Origin: Gammaproteobacteria bacterium
GTDB taxonomy: Bacteria > Pseudomonadota > Gammaproteobacteria > Acidiferrobacterales > Acidiferrobacteraceae
Reading direction: 5' to 3'
Length of the DNA stretch: 6,301 nt
Assembly: GCA_028064935.1 (NCBI GenBank)
Contig: JAPTWT010000072.1
Location: forward strand, 1 to 6,301
Positions 1 through 4,458 of the stretch are shown in pieces. Position 1 is the stretch's first letter. Each line of letters begins with the position of its first letter. The translations under genes and the position numbers were made by a program. Below the pieces are notes generated by a model. It searched no databases and was not told the origin of the DNA. It saw only the letters and a list, made by a program, of their open reading frames with translations.

Positions 1-1
1 A

Positions 2-553
2 GTCGTCCGTTTTGTCCGCAATCTTGATAAACAAGAAGCGCCAAAAAGGCGGCCGCCCGACGAAACCACAAGGGAATTATCTGAGGAGGAGCGGTGGAAA
101 GACAAGCTTTCCGCGGTCCTTACACAAAAGCTTGACCCCGCCGGTTTTGAGCGTTTGGTACAACGCATATTGCGCGAATCGGGGTTCGTCCAGGTCGAAG
201 TCACCGGCCGCACGGGGGATGGTGGTATTGATGGAAAGGGGATTGCCCGTATTCATGGGTTCATGAGCTTTCATGTCTTATTTCAATGCAAGCGCTACAA
301 GGGCTCCGTAGCAGCCGGAGACATCCGAGATTTTCGCGGCGCTATGGTGGGGCGCGCAGACAAGGGCTTGTTCATCACCACTGGCGCCTTTACGCCAGCC
401 GCCGTAAAGGAAGCGACCCGCGACGGCGCACCGCCAATCGATTTAGTCGACGGGGACGACCTTGCCCAAAAATTGAGAGAGCTGGCTCTTGGCGTAAAAA
501 CAGAACTCGTAAAGCACATCACCGTCGATGAAGCGTGGTTCGAGAGTTTGTGA
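2..553 (+). CDS. mrr: Mrr-type restriction endonuclease, C-terminal part (5' truncated by window edge)
   Basis: The reading frame is open from base 2 to the TGA at 551-553, giving 183 residues with no start inside the window that looks authentic; an internal TTG at 155 lies in the middle of the catalytic domain and is not a credible start. The visible part is the Mrr_cat domain, a PD-(D/E)xK nuclease fold. Helix FERLVQRILRESGF (about residues 49-62) is followed by GRTGDGGIDG with the metal-binding Asp (D77), then FQCKRYKG with the Q-x-K pair (Q95, K97), then the typical DFRGAM, KGLFITTGAF and AAVKEA segments. Mrr proteins cut modified or foreign DNA in the cytoplasm; the usual N-terminal winged-helix recognition domain would lie to the left. 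All family motifs seen are intact, so the nuclease is probably active. GC is about 55%, lower than the large genes appear to be. It converges on the ATPase gene. Membership is sure; the DNA target is unknown. Confidence 0.93.
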   Translation, partial: VVRFVRNLDKQEAPKRRPPDETTRELSEEERWKDKLSAVLTQKLDPAGFERLVQRILRESGFVQVEVTGRTGDGGIDGKGIARIHGFMSFHVLFQCKRYKGSVAAGDIRDFRGAMVGRADKGLFITTGAFTPAAVKEATRDGAPPIDLVDGDDLAQKLRELALGVKTELVKHITVDEAWFESL

Positions 554-697
554 CGTGCCGCATGTTGGTATCTAAGCGCGGTTGCGCAACGGGTTCAGGA
601 GCAGAACACGGAACCGAACCCGCAGCCACCGTCAAGTGCAACATGGTAACACATTGGCCTCGCAAGCGCGGATTCGATCATTTGCCCGCGATGCCGA
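554..697. other. Convergent intergenic gap, no confident terminator
   Basis: This 144-bp gap separates the stops of the converging mrr-type and ATPase-nuclease genes. It contains a perfect 10-bp palindrome (gttgcgcaac, 581-590), a 7-bp inverted repeat (590-596 with 616-622, 19-base loop) and another 7-bp pair (561-567 with 639-645). None is followed by a T-run on either strand, so I do not call an intrinsic terminator. No gene is seen in it. Confidence 0.6.
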
Positions 698-3600
698 TCA
701 GTGAGGCGGCTCCATTCGAGCAATTTCACTCCAGCCACGGTCGAACGTGAATGTCCTGGCGTTGGCGAAAGGGTTCTGAATTCTGAGCACGCGGGCATGT
801 GCTGGATCGGTCGCGTGTTCGACTATGTACAGCCAGTACGCATCACCCTTTTCGCGGGCACAGGCGAATTGAGTGTGTGACAGCCCCACGGGCCGATCTT
901 CCAGACTACCCGTCATCGACTTCACTTCAACCCATCGAATCTGCTTGCCGCTGCTGTCAGTCTCGTAGAGGTCGAAACCGGGGTTGCCTTCCGGCGTGCG
1001 GTGCAACGCCGGTTCGACTGTGGTTATCAGCGCGATGGCCCGCTCCTCGATCTGCATCCGCGCCGCCTGATCGATGCCATCCGGATCGGACTCGTCCTCG
1101 TCGGGATGGGTGCCGACGTAGGAAATGAACAGGCGCGCGCAGGTTTGGCCGGGCGACCGTTTCCCCTGGCCACCGCCACCTTTGCCGTCACGATTGGCGT
1201 GGTCTCCAGCGCCGCTCCCTCCCCCTCCCCCACTGTTACTGCGTCCGCCGCCACGCCCTGAACCACCCGTAGCGCCATCGCCGCCATCAGGATCTGGCGT
1301 GCCGGGCGGGATGTCCGGCATGTCGTCACCGTAGAGGTCTTTCGCGTCACCGTAAACGTCGCCACCGCCACCGGATGGTTCGCCTGTCTTCGGCTCGCCA
1401 TCTGACAGCGGCTCTACCTCCTCTTGCTGTTTTGTGGCAACAAACCGAGAGACCAACTCTGCAACGACTTCGGGATTTTTGCGCAGCAAATCCAGAATGG
1501 CCGGATCGATTCCAGTCTCCTTAGCCAGTTGGTCGATGGTGGGCGGTTTGAAAGCGATCTTGCTCAGGAGGAAGGGATTGGGCTTCCATCCTAGAGTGTC
1601 GAACACCACGATGTTCGGAGGCACCAACTCGCCGTTGGCATCGGGCACCCAGGCTGTTTGATTCAGTGTCCGAATGAAGCTCGCGTCAAATCGCTCCGTC
1701 TTCGTCTCAAAGGAATAACCCCAGCGGTAGGATCCATAGAAAGCGGCAGTTCCGCGCCCCTCCAGATCGGCCAAGGCGTCCCACAGGACACCAGCCCTGG
1801 CTCTTGCCTCGGCGGGCTCCAAGGTGGGCAGGCACTTCAGGAGTTCCGTTAGCCCACGAATGGTGAAGTCCTCAGGCTGGTCCTCCCAGCTCGCACGCTC
1901 TAGGCCAGCTTCCTTGCGGATCTGCGCCTTGTCGGTCGGCCCCAGCCCGGATGGGACTGCTCGGGGGCTGAGGTAGCGACTCGCCCCGCAAGCAACGAGC
2001 AAATCACGGATGGCCTCGCCGCGTAGGCAGTCATACTCGTCATCGACAATGAGGACATCCGGCACGCCCGCGAAAAGTTGTTTCAGGCGGTCGGTGGCGA
2101 TATAGATGTCGCCGGGCTTTTTACCGTCGCTGGCATCGACCACCATCACGAATGGGGTCTCGCGCAAGGCGGAACGGAGCTTTTCTTTCTGGATTGTCGA
2201 GTCGGTGTTGAAGGCGGCGCGAATGCGTTCGATGTCTGCGGCGTAGGCATCGCCATCCACATCGACTTCTTCCTCTCGGTACTTCGGGAGCACGTACCAG
2301 ATCACGTCATCTACCGGGTCGGGTTCTGTGATGCCCAGCGATCTCAAGAAGTCGTGTGCCTCGCGCGTTGCACACACTGCCCGACGCATCGTCGGGAAGC
2401 CGGTGGCGATGGCACTGGGCAGGAACGCCCTAGCATTGCCGTTCTCACGGGCAACGACGTGAGTACCGTCATCGAGGCGGATGAGAGGAACAATGTCGAG
2501 GTGGCGGCGCAAGGCTTTCTGGTCGCTCAGGAACTCGTACAGCCGCAGCACCCACTCGTCGGGTTGCGCCTCAAGAAATGCCTTGGTCAGGCTCGGCACT
2601 AAATCCTCTGGCCTGATCTCATCGATGTCAAGCTCGCGCATCAGGTACAGGCGAATCTCGGATGCCTTATCCAGGGTGATGTCGCCCGATAACCAGGCGG
2701 CGGCTCTAAACCCGAAAAGCGCCACAACCTGATCCGGGCTGAACAAATCGCGCAGCTCTTGCGTACGTGCCAGCTTTGCCTGAGAGGCAGAGACGTAGCC
2801 GCTATCGTAGGCAGGCAGTAGCGCCTCTTCCCGAAATGCCTGCCGGACAGCATCGAACATCGGCGCAAACCGCGAGCCTTGCGGAAACTTCTCGCGGTCA
2901 AGGGGTAGGCAGCGCAGCGCCGAGACATCCAGCATCGCCTCGTCGCGCATCCAGCGCATCGCCTCCACCAGCAGGCTGGTCGTTTCGCTGACCAGATGTT
3001 GGTTCCACGGGTCGCCGGGCGGAATGTTGTCCCGGCTGGGAGTGGTTCGGTACGGCCCCTGCACGAGAAAGCCAAGGTGGCTCTCAACCACGGTCGGGAA
3101 AAACACCACCAGCGGTGACTTGGCCAGTGGCTGCACCGTCCAGCGACCGGGCGCATCCTTGACCGCAACCAACGAGAAGGCGATTTCCACCTGCCCGACC
3201 TTCTTTTGTTCGGAGGAGAACACGTCGCGATGGAACACCAGCCAGTTCTGGTCGACTTCGGTGTGCCCAGTTTCCTGGCCGATCACCGTGACGCGCTGGA
3301 CGTTGGGCCCGAGAGTTTCCGGCTTGTTGCGCAGATAGAACCCGGAGGCGCCGTCTTCGACGCTCCAATTGATTTCTTCGATGTGGCGCAGGAACAGCAG
3401 CGCGCGCGGCCCCAGGTGTCGGAATCCGGCCGTGACGTCTTGATTCACGGTCGCGTCCCCTGGTCGCAGGGGCAGGATGATCTGTGTCTCGTCCGCCTCG
3501 CGCGGCGTGCGATCCGCCCGCTTGGGGAAGACGTAATCTTCGATGGCGAAGTCCTCGTCGCCCGAATGAATCGATGGAAGGTCGGTGACGGTGTACACCG

Positions 3601-3928
3601 ACTTGAAGCCGAGGCCGAAGCGGCCAATCGATGACTCGTTCTTGGTGCTCTCGGCGATGTCGCACACGCTTCTGACGTCGGCCTCGTCAAAGGGCTTTCC
3701 GAAATGGGATAGCGTCAGGCGGGTTGAGGCCAAGGCGAACGTGACCTTGCGTGGCCCTTGCCAGTCGCCGCGCCGACCCAGGGCATCCTCGGCGTTTTGC
3801 AGCAGCTCGAAGATGAAGTGCGTGCGATCGTCGTACAGGTCAGCAGCCAGCTCCCCCGATTTCTGAGCACCTTCGGTGCCGTAGCGCCGCTGGTTCTCCT
3901 CGCAGATTGCTTCGTAGTTCGATGCCAC
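698..3928 (-). CDS. Sacsin/HSP90-like GHKL ATPase with C-terminal NOV_C (DUF3883) nuclease-like domain
   Basis: From the GTG at 3928 the protein has 1076 residues. Residues about 8-290 are a sacsin-type GHKL ATP-binding domain: N-box FELLQNAEDA (E41, N45), a G1-like SHFGKPF (about 74-80) and G2 motif IGRFGLGFKSVY (101-112). The middle (about 300-835) has no catalytic motif I recognise, but VPLIRLDDGTHV (about 480-491) resembles a block recurrent in such proteins. Residues about 847-926 are a Gly/Ser/Asp-rich linker. Residues about 953-1069 match NOV_C/DUF3883, with GFD (D986), VEVK (E1001, K1003) and SHTQF (Q1020), a PD-(D/E)xK-like D...ExK arrangement. Inference: an ATP-driven switch or chaperone-like module controlling a nuclease-like effector, probably in phage defence. 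The preferred start follows a G-rich Shine-Dalgarno and gives MASNYEAICEENQRRYG, like family N-termini; the frame stays open to a GTG at 3955 (1085 residues). The gene diverges from the HTH-helicase operon. Confidence 0.9.
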   Translation of the reverse strand: MASNYEAICEENQRRYGTEGAQKSGELAADLYDDRTHFIFELLQNAEDALGRRGDWQGPRKVTFALASTRLTLSHFGKPFDEADVRSVCDIAESTKNESSIGRFGLGFKSVYTVTDLPSIHSGDEDFAIEDYVFPKRADRTPREADETQIILPLRPGDATVNQDVTAGFRHLGPRALLFLRHIEEINWSVEDGASGFYLRNKPETLGPNVQRVTVIGQETGHTEVDQNWLVFHRDVFSSEQKKVGQVEIAFSLVAVKDAPGRWTVQPLAKSPLVVFFPTVVESHLGFLVQGPYRTTPSRDNIPPGDPWNQHLVSETTSLLVEAMRWMRDEAMLDVSALRCLPLDREKFPQGSRFAPMFDAVRQAFREEALLPAYDSGYVSASQAKLARTQELRDLFSPDQVVALFGFRAAAWLSGDITLDKASEIRLYLMRELDIDEIRPEDLVPSLTKAFLEAQPDEWVLRLYEFLSDQKALRRHLDIVPLIRLDDGTHVVARENGNARAFLPSAIATGFPTMRRAVCATREAHDFLRSLGITEPDPVDDVIWYVLPKYREEEVDVDGDAYAADIERIRAAFNTDSTIQKEKLRSALRETPFVMVVDASDGKKPGDIYIATDRLKQLFAGVPDVLIVDDEYDCLRGEAIRDLLVACGASRYLSPRAVPSGLGPTDKAQIRKEAGLERASWEDQPEDFTIRGLTELLKCLPTLEPAEARARAGVLWDALADLEGRGTAAFYGSYRWGYSFETKTERFDASFIRTLNQTAWVPDANGELVPPNIVVFDTLGWKPNPFLLSKIAFKPPTIDQLAKETGIDPAILDLLRKNPEVVAELVSRFVATKQQEEVEPLSDGEPKTGEPSGGGGDVYGDAKDLYGDDMPDIPPGTPDPDGGDGATGGSGRGGGRSNSGGGGGSGAGDHANRDGKGGGGQGKRSPGQTCARLFISYVGTHPDEDESDPDGIDQAARMQIEERAIALITTVEPALHRTPEGNPGFDLYETDSSGKQIRWVEVKSMTGSLEDRPVGLSHTQFACAREKGDAYWLYIVEHATDPAHARVLRIQNPFANARTFTFDRGWSEIARMEPPH
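1324..1354 (-). repeat. Short tandem repeat in the glycine-rich linker of the ATPase-nuclease
   Basis: The 10-mer cgtcaccgta occurs at 1324-1333 and again at 1345-1354 (+ strand), a 21-bp period. In the protein it encodes two adjacent seven-residue units, DVYGDAK and DLYGDDM, at the start of the Gly-rich linker joining the ATPase body to the NOV_C domain. It is acidic and presumably flexible. Only two copies are present. Confidence 0.6.
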
Positions 3929-3930
3929 AG

Positions 3931-3937
3931 CCCCCCC
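3931..3937 (-). repeat. G7 homopolymer beside the start of the ATPase-nuclease gene
   Basis: Seven consecutive C on the + strand are G7 on the coding strand, ending three bases before the preferred GTG start at 3928. The run AGGGGGG can serve as the ribosome-binding site for that start, with a 4-base spacer. It also lies between an alternative GTG (3947) and the main frame, so a change in its length would alter which upstream start is in frame. Confidence 0.6.
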
Positions 3938-3953
3938 TGAATGCCACTCCAGC

Positions 3954-3962
3954 ACCTCCTTT
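3954..3962 (-). promoter_or_regulatory. Strong Shine-Dalgarno sequence upstream of the ATPase-nuclease gene
   Basis: Read on the minus strand the sequence is AAAGGAGGT, a near-perfect match to the anti-Shine-Dalgarno. It overlaps the GTG at 3955, so it cannot serve that start in the usual way. It is too far (26 bases) from the GTG at 3928. It is ideally spaced (7 bases) for a GTG at 3947, which is out of frame and gives only a 35-residue ORF ending at 3840. Most of this site lies in the MITE target duplication. Confidence 0.55.
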
Positions 3963-3965
3963 CGG
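3957..3965. repeat. Left target-site duplication of the MITE
   Basis: The 9-mer tcctttcgg abuts the left terminal inverted repeat exactly and is identical to the copy at 4158-4166. On the minus strand it reads ccgaaagga and supplies most of a strong Shine-Dalgarno sequence. Confidence 0.85.
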
Positions 3966-3982
3966 CAGCAATTCTCAATGTG
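3966..3982 (+). repeat. Left terminal inverted repeat of the MITE
   Basis: The 17-mer cagcaattctcaatgtg is the exact reverse complement of 4141-4157. Similarity does not continue convincingly inward. On the outward (minus) strand it contains TTGAGA, which resembles a -35 hexamer. Confidence 0.88.
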
Positions 3983-4140
3983 GCACTCATGGGGTTTGCT
4001 ACCAAAGTCCGCGTTCCCCGATGAGGCGACCGGCCGAGTTGTCGAAATCCCTTACGAATCCACTGGATCGAGTGCATTTCCAACACCAATTGCCGAATGT
4101 CAGTTTGGCTGCCGCTGGGTGATCCGGAGCGACATCTCTT

Positions 4141-4157
4141 CACATTGAGAATTGCTG
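4141..4157 (-). repeat. Right terminal inverted repeat of the MITE
   Basis: The + strand 17-mer cacattgagaattgctg is the perfect inverted copy of the left end. Its outward-facing strand carries TTGAGA at 4145-4150, five of six matches to a sigma-70 -35 box, but no good -10 box lies 16-18 bases further on. Confidence 0.88.
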
Positions 4158-4166
4158 TCCTTTCGG
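4158..4166. repeat. Right target-site duplication of the MITE
   Basis: The 9-mer tcctttcgg abuts the right terminal inverted repeat exactly and is a direct copy of 3957-3965. The sequence to its right (4167 onward) would have continued directly from position 3965 before insertion. Confidence 0.85.
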
Positions 4167-4233
4167 TGCCACGTTTGCTCAATCATGCCACCTTATGACA
4201 AAATCCTCTAGCAAACATAACGAGCAGTCGGCC

Positions 4234-4237
4234 GAGG
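4234..4237 (+). promoter_or_regulatory. Ribosome-binding site that decides the HTH gene start
   Basis: GAGG lies 8 bases before the ATG at 4246. The alternative upstream ATG at 4195 is preceded by catgccacctt, which has no Shine-Dalgarno character. This favours the shorter protein. Confidence 0.5.
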
Positions 4238-4245
4238 ATGGTCAG

Positions 4246-4455
4246 ATGAACGACCAGCGGGACGAAATCCTCACGGTAGATGAGGTTGCTGCTTACCTGA
4301 AGGCAGGCAAACGCACGGTCTATCGTCTGGCCGCCAGCGGCAAACTCCCCGCATTCAAGCTCGGCGGCACCTGGCGCTTCCGGCGGGGCGATCTGGATCA
4401 GTGGATCGCCAGCCGTATCGGCAAAGGAGCCAATGAAGAGCAAGAGGGGAAGTAG
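4246..4455 (+). CDS. Small excisionase/AlpA-type helix-turn-helix DNA-binding protein
   Basis: From ATG 4246 this is a 69-residue protein; from ATG 4195 it would be 86, but the extra 17 residues are polar and low-complexity and that ATG lacks a ribosome-binding site. Nearly the whole protein is an HTH_17 (excisionase/MerR-like winged helix) domain: LTVDEVAAYLKAGKRTVYRLAAS contains the helix-turn-helix, followed by GKLPAFKLGGTWRF and RRGDLDQWIASR, the wing and last helix typical of this family. Such proteins bind DNA as small regulators or architectural factors. Here it is the first gene of a two-gene operon with the UvrD-type helicase and lies just downstream of the divergent region, so autoregulation or control of both transcription units is likely (inference). 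An excisionase role is possible, but no integrase is in view. The stop TAG is followed immediately by an in-frame TGA and then by the helicase ATG. Confidence 0.9.
   Translation: MNDQRDEILTVDEVAAYLKAGKRTVYRLAASGKLPAFKLGGTWRFRRGDLDQWIASRIGKGANEEQEGK
4445..4449 (+). promoter_or_regulatory. Ribosome-binding site of the helicase gene
   Basis: AGGGG, in the last codons of the HTH gene, lies 9 bases before the helicase ATG at 4459. Together with the tandem stops TAG TGA directly before that ATG, it implies translational coupling of the two genes. Confidence 0.6.
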
Positions 4456-4458
4456 TGA

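Larger units (their letters stand above)
3966..4157. mobile_element. MITE-like non-autonomous element, 192 bp, with 17-bp perfect TIRs and 9-bp TSD
   Basis: The ends are perfect inverted repeats of 17 bp, cagcaattctcaatgtg on the left and its exact complement on the right. Directly outside both ends is the same 9-mer, tcctttcgg (3957-3965 and 4158-4166), in direct orientation, as expected for a target-site duplication. The body is 158 bp, about 53% GC for the whole element, and carries no intact transposase. The pattern fits a MITE or internally deleted insertion sequence mobilised in trans by a DDE transposase. The 9-bp duplication and CAG ends fit several DDE families (IS4- and ISAs1-type, for example) and do not settle which. 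The perfect repeats suggest a recent insertion. It lies between the two divergent transcription units. Confidence 0.85.

Noticed and set aside
581..622. Palindrome gttgcgcaac and a 7-bp stem as a bidirectional terminator
   Set aside because: The stems are short and there is no adjacent T-run on either strand.
2078..2602. 174-codon + strand open frame antisense to the ATPase gene
   Set aside because: It is a shadow of the conserved minus-strand protein; it has no recognisable domain and no convincing ribosome-binding site.
3206..3634. 142-codon + strand open frame antisense to the ATP-binding domain
   Set aside because: The minus strand here carries the clear GHKL motifs; the antisense frame is a by-product of GC-rich coding.
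3978..4148. 56-codon + strand ORF with its start in the left TIR and its stop in the right TIR
   Set aside because: Several frames are open in this short segment, there is no ribosome-binding site of note, and the peptide has no recognised similarity; probably chance.
3715..4182. 155-codon minus-strand frame running through the MITE into the ATPase gene
   Set aside because: It overlaps the sacsin-like N-terminus out of frame. Only its upstream part within the MITE has possible transposase-like character, reported as a finding rather than a gene.
4175..4204. Possible promoter for the HTH-helicase operon: TTGCTC, 18-bp spacer, CAAAAT
   Set aside because: The -35 match is poor and the -10 only four of six; the spacing is acceptable but the score is not distinguishable from chance.
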